Positions 31,216 to 43,600 of a stretch of 62,000 bases of DNA are shown here, one piece after another. The stretch comes from Diphasiastrum complanatum (lineage: Eukaryota > Streptophyta > Lycopodiopsida > Lycopodiales > Lycopodiaceae). A program made the position numbers and the translations under genes. The notes under the pieces are model-generated. The model saw only the letters and a list, made by a program, of their open reading frames with translations, ran no database searches and was not told the DNA's origin. Within the stretch, counting starts at the first letter, position 1. The number at the start of each line of letters is the position of its first letter. The DNA lies in contig CM055102.1 of NCBI GenBank assembly GCA_029204225.1, positions 2,115,629 through 2,177,628 on the forward strand. The letters run 5' to 3'.

Positions 31216-31898
31216 TACTGTAAGATCAACACACACTTGAAATTGTTGATGTGCGCAATAAGAGAGAGATGTTCAAAATTGGTATAACGGGGGTCGTAGG
31301 GAAGTGATATGTATGGATGGTATGGGATATCACTCTTGTGCGTGTAGTAGGTAGTAAAGGAAATACACGAGCATCACACAAGAGTGATATGCAAAAAGAT
31401 AAGGTAGAACAAAAGAAACTTGAAAACAAATGCCTCGGTGGCGAAGTCCTTTTTATCCCACGGATTGCACATGCGAATGGACGTCTTGTCACACGTGCGA
31501 AGTGGCAGCGAATGAAATTCTACCATGTGTTGATTTTTATGAATTGAGCTTGTGACATGTGTCAAGATGTCAGATCACACGTGTGTTGTAGTATAGTTGA
31601 ATCGAGAGGCAATGAATCAAGAAGCGACACATGTTTCGTTGACCATTGACTCACGTTTGTGGAAAATTACCTAGAAAAGACACGCAATCCAATTATTTGT
31701 ATTTTTTTTTCTCGATTTTCTCCTATATTGCTCTTGTGCATGCTACTTGTATGATCTATTGTATCTAGTTGTCTGATTGCGCACAAGTGCAATATTCCAA
31801 ATTTATTTTTCATACATATCGCTCTTGTGCATATTCTTAACAACCATTTTTTTCCTATTTGTTTATCTCTCGCACACAGAAGCGATATTTGCCTTTGA
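31216..31898. other. Unassigned, LTR-like DNA with G-box sites
   Basis: No frame recognised. It contains CACACGTGTG at 31576-31585 and a weaker site near 31491, plus a CTTGTGCAT word repeated near 31733 and 31813. Possibly an old LTR whose ends I cannot place. Confidence 0.3.
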
Positions 31899-32544
31899 CC
31901 GATAGCGTCGTCTTTCAAATCTAGCTGTGAGAGCACTCTTAGGTCATTTCTGACTGAGTTTGGAATTTCTAAGAGCTTAGACTACTTTCATTCCCTATTT
32001 CGTCCTTTTCTACATGTTTTTAGGACTATGCAACCCAATGCTGAAGTACTCTATGACCATTATTTAGATTTAGAGATATAGTCAGTATTCCTATTATCTC
32101 CATAGGTTCTCTCTCCTTCATGCATTACTGATCTTGTCCATTTTTTCCTGATGTTCATACAGAGACTGGATAGGATATATACTCGATTGTTTGAACAATT
32201 TAGAACCACTACGATGTGTGTTGTTTGTAAGAGAAACTGTCATTTTGTTGAATACTAAACTGAGTTTTTACTTTTCTTGTTAGTTTAGATCTCGGATGAT
32301 GAGGAAGCTGTAATTTCTGATTTTCAGATCGTCTCATCCTCAATTCCATCATCCTTAAAAGACATTAGTCACTTCCTTATCGACATCCCTGATAAGGATA
32401 GTGATTTTCTTGATGTTGATATTGAAGTTCTTCGGGATTCTTTCATTGGCTCAAATTTTACCGTTGATGAGTCAATGTCTGATGTTGAATCTAAACGTTT
32501 TTTCAATTTTCTTGTGTATTATATAAATAACGATGTATATAGTA
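31899..32544 (+). pseudogene. Unrecognised reading frame with knuckle-like motif, broken by W'
   Basis: One plus-strand frame can be followed for about 215 codons with only four stops: SKSLDYFHSLFRPFLHVF, FIQRLDRIYTRLFEQF, a knuckle-like MCVVCKRNCHFVEY (CX2CX4H, last C lost), then about 84 uninterrupted codons rich in D, S and I (ISDDEEAVISDF to FLVYYINNDVYS). It is cut at 32545 by the W' LTR. I do not recognise the protein. A retroelement gag or a host exon are both possible. Confidence 0.35.
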
Positions 32545-33189
32545 TGTGAAAAATGCAAAAATAAGCTTGGTAGAGGCCAAAAATCTTGTATATAGATAAA
32601 CACACATGTGTGGAGCCTGTTCCCAGGCGTGAAAATAGTGTACTTGTCATGTACCATAATCATATATGTTGTACATATGATTTAATTCAAGTTCTAGTGG
32701 CTAAAATGGCCAAAAACTAGTTTTTTAGACATATGACACATGGCATCAATCTATTGATTGCATGAGCCACATCCTTTGGTTAGGTGTCATATCCCATGTG
32801 TAGAGGACAGCTCACACGTGTGGAATAAGCTGAACTAGGCGAATTTTGACTTCTAGAAGATTTCCAAGTAGATTTCCATATAGAAGGAAGATGGACCAAA
32901 ATAGAAGGTTTTGTCCAAGTGTCAGTTTTGCATGATGAATCATCATATCACAAAGCACCTTCACACATATGGTATTAGAGGGATGATCAGTACCACGAGC
33001 TCCCACTTATTGTATATATAGAGCCACATCTGGCCATACTCATTGTGAGACACCAATCTTGGATTTGGAAGCAATTTTGAGTGATTCTCTTCATTTGTCT
33101 ACATTTGTTTTGATTGTTTTGAGATTCTATCAATGTGGACTTGATTTTCAGGTTGGAGTCCGTACTCAGACAATGTTTCACACGTGTAA
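32545..33189 (+). repeat. LTR of W', 3' end deleted
   Basis: Matches W LTR 39472-40115. Contains ACACATGTGT near 32591, TCACACGTGTGG at 32812, a TATATATAG box near 33012 and TTCACACGTGTAA near 33178, after which the sequence jumps to leader (TTTTGTGTAGCGAGTTGG). Confidence 0.78.
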
Positions 33190-34762
33190 TTTTGTGTAGC
33201 GAGTTGGATTTGATAGCTATCCTAAAAAGTTTTGGTCCAAAACTTGTTGTGGGATGCAGGAACCCTTTTCACACATGTGAGGCCGTACAGCTCCGATTTT
33301 GACTGAGAAATTTCAAAAGTTTGTAGAATTTGACTCACATACCCAATTTGAGTGATTTTTGGTGCAAAATCAAGCATTTTTTATAGGAAATCTAATCCTT
33401 TGATTAGTTCTTGGATTAGATCAGCCAAAAAGTTAAATTTGAAGCTTGAAATAGGTGCATTAATTGATCTTTCTCTGATTTTTTGAGTGTATGTTGAAGT
33501 TAAGAGAGATTTTGCTAAAAATCATAGATTAAGGAGTGATATGCAAGGTGAGAGGTTGAAATCCATTGTACCATCACTCTAGATTTGTTCAAGAGTGATA
33601 GGGTGAAGTTTAGAAGCATCAATTTGCTAGAAAACATCTTTGGATCTATCCTCCAAGTGAAACCTTTGAGAGTTTCTAGTGCATATAGAGCATCTATGCA
33701 TATCTTTTGTAGAATTTGACATAGATTGGCTTAAATTGAGAGTTCTAAAAAAGAGATTGAGATCCAAGTCACATTGTTCAACCCTACTCAATTTGTTTGA
33801 GTGACTGTAAGGTTTGAAAAGAGTCATTAAGATGTCTATGGCAAATGTGTAGAGAGAGATCCATTTTTTTAAGAGTTCCTTCCTTTGTAGAGGGCAAGAT
33901 CTAGAAGCTCAGTATGTGTTGTTATAGGTGAAGAATTTGTCTTCTCCTAGGTGATCAAATATTTCTAAGTGGTATTAGCTCTTTGAAGCACAATATCTTA
34001 GTGAGAAAAATCACAACTTTTAATTTTCAATTTCATTCCAAGTCTTAAAAAGTAGAGTAATCGGTGGAATCCAATAGGAGTGATTGAATTCAATTTGTTG
34101 AGCACAAATTTACATAGAATGTATGAAACTCAAATTAGCTCTTTTCAACTTTCTTTGTGAGAGTGTGAGGGTCAATTTGTGATTCCATTGGATGTCTAGA
34201 ATGAGGAGGAGTCCATATTTGAGTATTCATGCATGTTTGAGATCTTTGTGAATCTCTAGTTGTCTAATTTTTAAGCTTTGTGAAAACTTGGTGGTATAGT
34301 TTGTTTTCAAATCAAATCAAATCCATTCTAAATCTCAAGAGTGAGATTATTTGGGTCAAGAGTGAGTCGAAAAGAAGTGATTAAGTTTGAATTTCATGTG
34401 TTTGAAACAAAACCCATCTTTTGTTCAAGAATCTCAAGTGTTGAGAGAACTAGTCAAGTGAAAAGAAAAATCTAGGTGCCAAATCTTTTCATATCCATTT
34501 AAACTTTCAAAAGAAAGAGTCATTGGTATTTGATGAGTCCAATAGGAGATTGAATCTGATTTCTTTTGTGATTTGATTCAAAGATTGTGTGCTTTTGTCT
34601 TAGTGATCAAAGCAAAGTTTCCAAGTGACTAGTCATTAGTGTGAAGATTGATTCTTAGGTTTGTGAGCTAGATCTTTTGTAGATCCTTCTAGATTATTGA
34701 AGATGTTCAAATCTATCTCTTGAAAGTCAATTTGTAGATTCATATCACAGGTTTTTATTCAC
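32545..34762 (+). other. W' leader region (after LTR)
   Basis: From 33190 to 34762 the sequence is collinear with the W leader (about 40360-41891) with small indels. No frame of its own. TTCACACATGTGAGGCC at about 33269 corresponds to the CACACGTGTGAGGCC of W at 40441. Confidence 0.7.
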
Positions 34763-35331
34763 ATGGCATCAATAGGTGGCATCCTATTGAAGGAAAGAAA
34801 GAATCCTAAGTGCAACCTTTGTGGCAAGGGAGGATATATTTTCTCAAGATGCTACAAAAAGAAGACCAATCCATCCAAGAAGAACCAAAGCAAGGGGGCC
34901 GAGGAGAACGATGGAGCGTCAAGTTCGAAATGAAAATACAAGAAGGACAAATCCAAGGAAAGGTGTTTCCTTTGTGGAAAGGTGAATGAGGATTGGAGTC
35001 TCACAAGGACTTGCAAGATTTGTCTTCAAGAGTCCATCACAACATAGTCAAATCTTTTGAAATTTTTCATTTGGAAGTGCATTGTTTGGTTCAAGATGCA
35101 AAGGTAGATGCCACTTTCATGAAAGTAACTTGAATTTATTTTATGTCCTTGGAAAGTATTTTGCTTGGGACTTTAGATAAGTTCAAACTTATTGTTATGA
35201 TCCAAGAGAAATCAATCAAGAATAAGGAGCAACAACCACAAAATGAAAATAGTCTCATTTATGCTATCATGTCAACTTATGAATAACCATTTTGCTTTGA
35301 AGAGATTTTTGTATCTCAAAGAGTTGAATTC
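34763..35331 (+). pseudogene. W' ORF remnant: gag start fused to zinc knuckle
   Basis: MASIGGILLKERKNPKCNLC opens the frame; the knuckle CNLCGKGGYIFSRC has Y where copia knuckles have H. It retains about 170 bp that W has lost, including a second cysteine cluster (RCFLCGKVNEDW, TCKIC). Stops follow, then ESILLGTLDKFKLIV and a stop within MSTYE-PFCFEE. Comparison with W shows which frame is ancestral. Confidence 0.65.
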
Positions 35332-35933
35332 ACACGTCTGGGATGCCCTACACATGTACTTTTGATCTCCTAAGCCCAATAATACCATAAAGGTCAAACT
35401 AGCATTGATTGACAATAGGAAAGCTGATCATACAAGAAATATTATTGTGTTACAAGCAAGTTCTATCAACAAAACATGAAACTAAGTACAATAAATGCCT
35501 CAACTCGGCTAGAGAGAGAATATGAAAGTACAAACTCGAGTAGATAGAGAGGGCACAAAGAGCTTAGTCTCCAAATTTGCATTACACACAAAAATCATCA
35601 TCTTCTCAATGAGAGTAGATCACATATATATAGATCCATGGACTCTCCTCCTACTTTGAGTTTAATTGGAGTTATGAATCCACCTCTCAAGATATCTAGA
35701 CTTATTCAAGCCACCTCAATATGTCTAATTGTGCCAGCTAATCTTTTCATGCATTAAATATGGCATGCAAAGTACAAATGGCAATTCCTATGGTAGCTCA
35801 AGTTTCTACCTCTACCTACCTTGAATATTTTATTCTAAGATGGGTCTTTACAAAGCCAAAAGAGCTCAATTCATCTTTGGCATTTTTAGGACCCTACTTA
35901 CAACATTAGATAGATTTTTCCAATATTTCAACA
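35332..35933 (-). repeat. X-family 3' LTR of K (602 bp)
   Basis: On the minus strand it begins TGTTGAAATATTGG and ends GTGTGAATTCAAC with the final base changed. It is preceded by the purine tract TTTTTAGGAGTG (35932-35945). It is inserted cleanly in W' between TCTCAAAG and the missing GTGCATTAAGG. Confidence 0.8.
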
Positions 35934-35945
35934 CTCCTAAAAAGG

Positions 35946-37090
35946 TATCTAATGTGGATCAACAATCGATCTTGAGATAAGACCAAGATTAGATCTATGA
36001 TTTGAGAAGGCACTTTTGCAAAGTGGCTTTGTGGGAAGATCAGCAATACATGAAGATGTGTCGACATGTTCCAAGTTGATTTCACCTCCAATGAGCTTTT
36101 CCCTTACAAAATGGTGTGCCACTTCTATATGCTTGCTTCTTGCATGAAAAATAGGATTGTTTGCAAGAGCTTGGGCCGATATGTTGTCACACTTGATCAA
36201 GAGAAGATCATCCTCTTTGATGCACTTTAGCTCCATGATTAACCTCTCGATCGAAAGCACCTCTTTAGTTGTTTTAGTGAGTGCTTTGTACTCGGCCTCA
36301 CAAGAAGATAGAGATATGGTATCTTGCTTCTTTGAAAGCCAAGACACAAGATTGCCTCCAAGAAAGATAGTATATGCATTAATGGACTTTCGATCCATTT
36401 TATAACTTGCAAAATCAGAATCCGAATAGCCAACAATGGTTAGATCTTCATTCTTATACAATAAACCATAATCTTGAGTAGAAGATACATATCTTAGAAC
36501 TCTCTTGGCCATCTTCCAATGTTGGATCTTAGGATCTTGCATAAATTGACTCAATTTGTGCACACAATAGCTCAAATTGGGTCTAGTGATAGTAAGCCAA
36601 ATTAAAGAGCCTATAAGACTCCTATAAAGTGTGATGTCCTCGATGGATCTTTCATCACCTTTCATAAGGTCTTGTACATGTTGCTCTATGGGAGTATCTA
36701 TGCCTTTGCAATTTTGCATATTGAATTTTTTCAACATAGAAAAGACATATCTAGATTGACAAATAAAAGCATACTCTTCATGAAAATCAATCTCAAGGCC
36801 TAAAATGTAATGGATCTCTCCTAGATCTTGCATTTTAAATTCTCCTCCTAATGCATCCTTAGTTTCTTGAACTAGTATCAAACAACTTCCACTAAGAATA
36901 ATGTCATATACATAGACTAGAAGAATGACAATATTACTACCATCAAACTTTAAGTACATAGAAGGATCATAGTCACTAAGCACAAATCCTAATGAAAGTA
37001 GAAAGTTGTTGAGTCTTGAATACCATGATCTATGTGCTTGCTTCAAGCCATAAAGACTTCTAAATAGCAAATACAAAATTTCAGCACAAA
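35946..37090 (-). pseudogene. Copia RT C-terminal half and RNase H of K (X-family half)
   Basis: Minus strand: FRSLYGLKQAHRSWYSRLNN, LSDYDPSMYLKFDGSN, then VYVYDIILSG, where the catalytic YVDD has become YVYD. It continues MQDLGEIHYILGLEID, ERSIEDITLYRSLIGSLIWL, RNase H YSDSDFASYKMDRKS, LSSCEAEYKAL and ends ISRSIVDPH just before the purine tract. The frame is intact for 375 codons, but the RT active site is lost. Its N-terminal 30 codons repeat, in diverged form, what the upstream half already encodes. Confidence 0.85.
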
Positions 37091-37660
37091 GTTAGATCCA
37101 ATTCTAATACTCAGTCATAACAAATCCTTGAGAGAGTAAAAAAGTGTTAAGCTTAGCATACTAACTCCTTGGTGCCTGGTTAAGGCCATACAAACTCTTT
37201 TGTAGAAGACACATATGATTTGGCTTTGTTGATGAAATGTAGCTCTCTGGTTGCTCCATGTACACTTCCTCCTCAAGATCACCATTCAAGAATGCATTTG
37301 AAATGTCCATTTGCCATAGATCCCATCCAAAAAGTGTAGCAAATGAAATGATGACCCGAATGCTTACCATCTTTGCCATGGGTGCAAAGGTCTCATCATA
37401 GTCAATCCCTTGTTGTTGAGAATATCCTTTTGCCACTAACCTTGCCTTGTACTTACTGATAGATCCATCTTGGTTTGCCTTCACCTTGAAGATCCATTTG
37501 CATCCAATAGCTTTCTTGTCCTTAGGCAACTCCACCAATCTCCATGTTCCATTCTTCATAAGAGCTTGATACTCAAGATCCATTGCTTGGATCCATTCCT
37601 CTTCTTTCCTTGCTTGATCTACACTTGTAGGCTCATCCAAATAGGTTAGGAAAGCAACAT
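37091..37660 (-). pseudogene. IN-RT linker and RT N-terminal half of K (V-family half)
   Basis: MDEPTSVDQARKEEEWIQAM, TWRLVELPKDKKAIGCKWIF, KYKARLVAKGYSQQQGIDYD, QMDISNAFLNG and KSLYGLNQAPRS, then stops through YAKLNTFLLSQGFVMTEY. Here it meets the second SLYGLKQAHRSW segment. The junction lies near 37075-37095. Confidence 0.85.
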
Positions 37661-38885
37661 AAGTTTCAAAAACTACTTGCTTACCCTTTTGATCATATGT
37701 GAGCCTTGAAGGTACTTTTCTTTCTCTTGATGTTCTCCTTGACTTTTGACTTGATGATCAACATCAACATCAAGAATGTTAGATCCACTCACTCTACCAT
37801 AAATCATGCCTGAAGACACCTTTGGAATATTCCCCTCATCAAAAATGACATCTCTACCAACAATCACTTTGTTAGTAAAAGGAATGTAAACCTTGTAGGC
37901 TTTACTCACCTCACTATATCCAACAAAAATATCTCTTCTTGAAGATGGATCTTCCTTGGCCCTAACATCAAGAGTAATGTTGACATAGCATGTGCATCCA
38001 AAGGTTCTTAGAAAGTTGACACTCGGCCTCCTCTTGAATAGCATCTCAAAAGGTGTCCTTCCATCCAAAATAGCACTCGGCCACTTATTGCGCAAGAAAT
38101 TGGCACACAACGAAGCTTGATTCCAAAATGGTTTGTCAAGATTAGCACTTAACCTCATAGCTTCAAAACTTTCACATAAAGTCCTATTCTTCCTTTCAGC
38201 CACTCCATTTTTTTGTGGGGTCCTTGATGTTGTATACTCCCTCTTGATCCCATGCTCATCACAAAAGGCCTTGAACTTGTTAGATATGAACTTGACAAAG
38301 GCATCATACACTTCATCCTTGCTCTTTAGTAGATAGATCCAACAAAATCTACTAAAATCATCAATGAATGTTACATACATCTTAGCTCCACTATTGCTAA
38401 TTGTAGTAAATCCATGAATATCTAAATTTACAAGTTGAAAAGGCTTTGTAGATCTACAAATAGATCTAGTATAAGGTAGTCTATGTGACTTAGACAAAGC
38501 ACAAGACTCACAAACATGCTTCACATCACTTAAGGAACTTGGAAGACCAATCACAACCTTCTTCCTTGCCATTACCTCTAATGACTTGAAGTTAAGGTGT
38601 CCCATCCTTTTGTGCCAAACCTCTTGAATAGAAATTTGCTTCCTTGCAACACATCCAACTTGGTTAGCAATAACACAAGCATCTAGTTTGAACAACTTCC
38701 CTTGCCTTTTACCTTTTCCAATCAAGACATCCTTCCTTTTGATCAAACAAGCATCTCCATCAAACTCCACCTTGAGGCCTTTACTTAGCATTTGGCTCAC
38801 ACTAATCAAATTCTTGGCCTCCAAATGAACATTCCTATTTGTAGAGAGAGGAATAGGAATTGTGCCCCTTTGATTGCACACTCAC
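37661..38885 (-). pseudogene. Protease tail, pre-integrase and integrase of K
   Basis: GTIPIPLSTNRNVHLE, then a deletion of about 9 codons to KNLISVSQM, WHKRMGHLNF, CESCALSKSHR, LVNLDIHGF (first catalytic D kept) and DDFSRFCW. A deletion of about 25 codons after AFVKF removes the SDNGGEY motif with the second catalytic D. NGVAERKNRTL keeps the E. A frameshift separates this from the upstream protease. The integrase cannot be active. Confidence 0.85.
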
Positions 38886-39466
38886 CATCATTGGTCGTGT
38901 AGATCACCCTCTTGCCATCTCCATATGCCGACATAGAAGTGAAGTACTGTTTCTGAAAGGTCATGTGTGAACTTGCACCACTATCAATCCACCAAGGATC
39001 TAGATCTCCATCATTAGCAAGCATACACGAAGACATCACAAAATCATCATCATTTGCATCTTGAACATCCAAACCATCCTCATCAAGAGTAAGACTACCT
39101 TGCTTGTCTCCTTGATCTCTCTTCTTCTTGTAGCACTCACTTGCAAAGTGTCCTTTGATGCCACAATAGAAGCACTTGAGCTTTGAGCTATCCTTTTTTT
39201 TGCCACTTGAAGAAGCATCCACTTGATCCTGCCCTTTAGACCACTTACTTTTGGTTTTGCCCTTGAATTTGCCCTTTGTGAACATAGCATCCTCTTGAAG
39301 TGTCGATGTAGATCCACCTCTTGCTTGAAGCCTATATTCCTCATTGATCAAGATCTCTTAAAAATACATCAAACTTGGCAAAGTCTTCTGAATAGAAATA
39401 CTTTTAACAATGTTAGCATGAGTGTCCAACGAGCCATTAAGAATCACTTGAATAAGCTCTCTGTAA
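38886..39466 (-). pseudogene. Gag tail, zinc knuckle and protease of K
   Basis: After the W insertion, gag continues with LIQVILNGSLDTHANIV and PSLMYF, a stop, then EILINEEYRLQ, the basic GKFKGKTKSKWSKG, zinc knuckle CFYCGIKGHFASEC, acidic linker, WWIDSGASSHMTFQ (active site intact) and a frameshift after ECAIKG. It is very close to the corresponding part of E. Confidence 0.85.
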
Positions 39467-39471
39467 AAAAT

Positions 39472-40266
39472 GCAAAAATAAGCTTGGTAGAGGCCAAAAA
39501 TCTTGTACATAGATAAACACACATGTGTGGAGCCTGTTCTCATGTGTGAAAATAGTGTACTTGTCATGTACCATAATCATATAGGTTATACAGATGATTT
39601 AATTCAAGTTCTAGTGGCTAAAAAGGCCAAAAGCTAGTTTTCTAGACATATGACACATGGCATCAATCTATTGATTGCATGAGCCACATCCTTTGGTTAG
39701 GTGTCATATCACATGTGTAGAGGATAGCTCACATGTGTGGAATAAGCTAAAGTAGGCGAATTTTGACTACTAAAAGATTTCCAAGTAGATCCCCATACAG
39801 AAGGAAAATGGACCAAAAGTGCTCAAAATAGAAGGTTTTGTCCAAGGGTCAGTTTTGCATGATGAATCATCAAATGACAAAGCACCTTCACACATGTGGG
39901 ATCAGAGGGATGATCAGTACCCCGAGCTCCCACTTATTGTATATATAGAGCCACATTTGGCCATAATCAGTGTGAGACACCAATCTTGGTTTTGGAAGCA
40001 ATTTTGAGTGATTCTCTCCATTTGTCTACATTTGTTTTGATTGTTTTGAGGTGCTATCAAAGTGTACTTTATTTTCAGTTTGGAGTCCATACTCAGACAG
40101 TGTTTCACACGTGGGAAACTGGAAAGTACACCTGCCTTCAATTAATGATTGTTTCTGTTAGGATTTTGAGTCTAGAATAGATTGATAGATCAAGTAATCT
40201 GACAACCAATCCCTCTTGAGGATCAGATTACAATCCACTCTTGGTCCTTTTTGTACTTTTTGCACA
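39472..40266 (+). repeat. 5' LTR of W
   Basis: TGTAAAAAATGC...TACTTTTTGCACA. TATATATAG box at 39940-39948, ACACATGTGT near 39519 and TTCACACGTGGG near 40104. Confidence 0.9.
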
Positions 40267-41891
40267 TGGTATCAGAGCCTAGTACAAGAGGTTTTGTTGA
40301 AATTGATAGGGTTAATCCAAATCAAACCCAAAATTAGCAGTTTTTTGGAAACTAGTCAAATTTTGTGTAGCGAGTTGGATTTGATAGCTATCTTCAAAAA
40401 TTTTGGTCCAAATTTTGTTGTGGGCTGTAGGAATTCTTTTCACACGTGTGAGGCCATACAGCTCCGGTTTTGGCTGAGAAATTTCGAAAATTTGTAGAAT
40501 TTGACTCACATACCCAATTTGAGTGATTTTTGGTGCAAAATCAAGCATTTTCTATATAAATCTAATCCTTTGATTAGTTCTTGGATTAGATAGGCCAAAA
40601 AATTAAAATTGAAGCTTGAAATAGGTGCATTAATTGATCTTCTCTGATTTTTTGAGTGTATGTTGAAGTTAAGAGAGATTTTGCTAAAAATCATAGATTA
40701 AGGAGTGATATGCAAGGTGAGAGGTTGAAATCCATTGTACCATCACTCTAGATTTGTTCAAGAGTGATAGGGTGAAGTTTAGAAGCATCAATTTTCTAGA
40801 AAACATCTTTGGATTTGTCCTCCAAGTGAAACCTTTGAGAGTTTCTAGTGCATATAGAGCATCTATGCAAAACTTTTGTAGAATTTGACATAGATTGGCT
40901 TCAGTGGAGTGTTCTAGAAAAGAGATTGAGATCCAAGTCACATTGTTCAACCCTAAACTATTTTTTTGAGTGATTGTAAGGTTTGAAAAGAGTCATTAAG
41001 TTGTCTATGGCAAATGTGTAGAGAGAGATCCAAATTTCTAAGAGTTCCTTCCTTTGTAGAGGGCAATTGGTGGAGAGTTTGTCTCTTCCTAGGTGATCAA
41101 ATATTTCTAAGTGGCATTACCTCTTTGAAGCACAATATCTTATTGAGAAAAATCACCACTTTTGATTTTGAATTTCATTCCAAGTCTTAAGAGGTAGAGT
41201 AATTGGTGGAATCCAATAGGGGTGATTGAATCAATATATTGAGCAGAAATTGACATAGTATGTGTGAAACTCAAATTAGTTCTATTCAACTTTCTTTGTG
41301 AGAGTGTGAGGGTCAATTTGAGATCCCATTTGATGTCTAGAATGAGGAGGAGTCCATATTTGAGTATTCATGCATGGTTGAGATCTTTGTGAATATCTAG
41401 TTGTCTAATTTTTTAAGCTTTGTGAAAAATTGGTGGTATAGTTTGTTGTCAAATCAAATCAGATTCATTCTAAATCTCAAGTATGAGATTATTTGGGTCA
41501 AGAGTGAGTCCAAAAGAAGTGATTAAGTTTGATTTTCATGTATTTGAAACAAAACTCATCTTTTGTTCAAGAATCTCAAGTGTTGAGAGAACTAGTCAAG
41601 TGAAAAGGAAAATCTAGGTGTCAAATCTTTTTCATATCCATTTCAACTTTCAAAAGAAAGAGTCATTGGTATTTGATGAGTCCAATAGGAGATTGGATCT
41701 GATTTTTTTTAGAATTGATGCAAAGATTGTGTGTTTTTTTCCAAGTGACTAGTCATTACTGTGAAGATTGATTCTTAGGTTTGTGAGCTAGATCTTTTGT
41801 AGATCCTTCTAGATTGTTGAAGATGTTCAAATCTAGTTTCTTGAAAGTCACAAATTACATTTGTAGAATCATATCACAGGTTTCTATTCAC
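40267..41891 (+). promoter_or_regulatory. Primer site and leader of W
   Basis: TGGTATCAGAGCC at 40267-40279. The leader carries CACACGTGTGAGGCC at 40441-40455. It is AT-rich with no convincing frame and collinear with W' 33190-34762. Confidence 0.8.
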
Positions 41892-43586
41892 ATGGCATCA
41901 ATAGGTGGCATCCTATTGAAGGAAAGAAAGGATCCTGAGTGCAACCTTTGTGGCAAGGGAGGATATTTTTTCTCAAGATGCTACAAAAAGAAGACCAGTC
42001 CATCCAAGGAGAACCAAAGCAAGGGGGCCGAGGTGAAGGATGGAACTTCAAGTTCAAAATGCAAATACAAGAAGGACTGTCCTAGAAAGTATTTTGCTTG
42101 GAACTTTGGACAAGTTCAAACTTATTGTTATTATCCAAGAGAAATCAATCAAGAATAAGGAGCAATCACAAAATGAAAATAGTTTGATCTATGCTCTCAT
42201 GTCAACTTATGAAGAACCATTTTGCTTTGAAGAGATTTTTGTATCTCAAAGGTGCATTAAGGCAATACTAGTTGAGTGTGATGCCTTAAAAGATAGCAAA
42301 ATGTGTTTTTCTTGTAAGCTTACATTAGTTGTGAAGTCAAGGAAATGGAAATATCTTCATCATATAGGATCTTTTGGTTTCAATAAGATCATGTTCATTC
42401 ATAAAGATAAAAATTGTAAGTTTTCAATCTTAAAGGCAAGTTGTATACTTCTTATGAGAATAAGTGAAGCATCCAAAGTGGACACTTATATCCATAAGCA
42501 AGTAGTTAGCCTTATTGAGATGGAAATACCTTTTGATTTCAATATTGGAAAAATCATGCCAAGTTGTGGTGATTTTTGGACTTATGTTTCTAGCATAAGT
42601 AATCTTGATAATCATAGGAAGTGCATATTGAATGGTCATACTTGCTGTGATTATTATGAGACATGGAGGTCTTGGATTTCCATAAAAAAGGAGCACCATG
42701 AAGAGGATCTTAAGGAGTCATCTCAAGGTTCAAGTGTGCCAAGGATTGAGGAGGAGAGACCTTCTCAAAATGTGATTCCAAAAATAAACTCAAGAAATAT
42801 GGTTGAATGCATGTGGCTCACATTTCAAGGGAAAGAGGAGCATATCTCATGTGGTATACATCTCATACTTACTTCTCTTATGTCATTTGATAAATCAATT
42901 TGCTTTAGTGAGATCATTGCATCTCAAAATTGGAGTAAAGCCATACTAGTTGAGTATGAAGTCTCTCTTGAGAACATAGATGATGTTCTTAAAAGAATGA
43001 AATTGATTTTAAATCAATTAGTTCTCTTAAGTCATGTAAGAGCAAAAGTGATTTGTTCACTCATAATTTGAAAATTTGTATTGAGGCAAATTGTAAACTC
43101 TTTATGAGAGTAAGTGAATCATCTTCTAAAGACACTTATCTCCATAATGAAGTATTTAACCTCATTGGATCTGAGATTAGCATTTTAAACAGGCATGAAG
43201 ATATGATGCAAACACTTTGTTACTATAGCATGCATAATCTTGCCAATTTGGATGAGTCTAATTCTCTAGATCGTGGTAACATGCTGTTAGATCTTTGTGA
43301 TCCTAAGAAATCAAGAAGAAATCTTTATTTTCTCATGAAGGAGCATGCACATGAAGAAGGAGCAAGCCTCAAGGAAGGAATCAATTTTGGAGGTGCTAGG
43401 ATGGTGCAAAGCTCTCAAGCTCATCAAAGATGTCAACATCAAAGAAGCACTATCATGGATATGGTGATTTCAGATCAACATCAAGCTCATTGGCTGATCT
43501 TGACACCTTTTGAACCAGCAAAAACCAATTCAGCCCATGGAGTCAAGTTCAAGATCATCATGTTTTCCATCAAGTTACCAAGCTAG
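41892..43586 (+). pseudogene. W ORF: gag start, zinc knuckle, tandem-duplicated unknown module
   Basis: MASIGGILLKERKDPECNLC (41892) joins the first codons of a copia gag directly to a zinc knuckle with H replaced by Y (CX2CX4YX4C). After a frame change near 42080, a 300-codon frame carries unit 1: LMSTYEEPFCFEEIFVSQRC, AILVECDAL, then CILLMRISEASKVDTYIHKQ (about 42433). Unit 2 repeats this about 660 bp on: LMSFDKSICFSEIIASQNW, AILVEYEVSL (42870-42970), then CKLFMRVSESSSKDTYLHNE (43086), with another frame change near 43020. The EPFCFEE..AI.VE box resembles the segment between integrase and RT in E (EPTCVGEAIQKKEW); the rest is unrecognised. The last frame stops at 43586, touching the polypurine tract, as pol does in E. 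Confidence 0.6.
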
Positions 43587-43587
43587 A

Positions 43588-43600
43588 TTTTTGAGGAGTG
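43588..43600 (+). promoter_or_regulatory. Polypurine tract of W
   Basis: TTTTTGAGGAGTG directly before the 3' LTR; the same GAGGAGTG/TG junction is seen in A, B and K. Confidence 0.75.

Larger units (their letters stand above)
32545..35331 (+). mobile_element. Truncated copy W' of the W family
   Basis: Starts TGTGAAAAATGC and follows element W along LTR, leader and the first part of its ORF, ending exactly after TCTCAAAG at 35331, where the X LTR begins. A deletion at about 33189 removes the end of the LTR, the primer site and the first leader bases relative to W. It cannot replicate. Confidence 0.8.
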
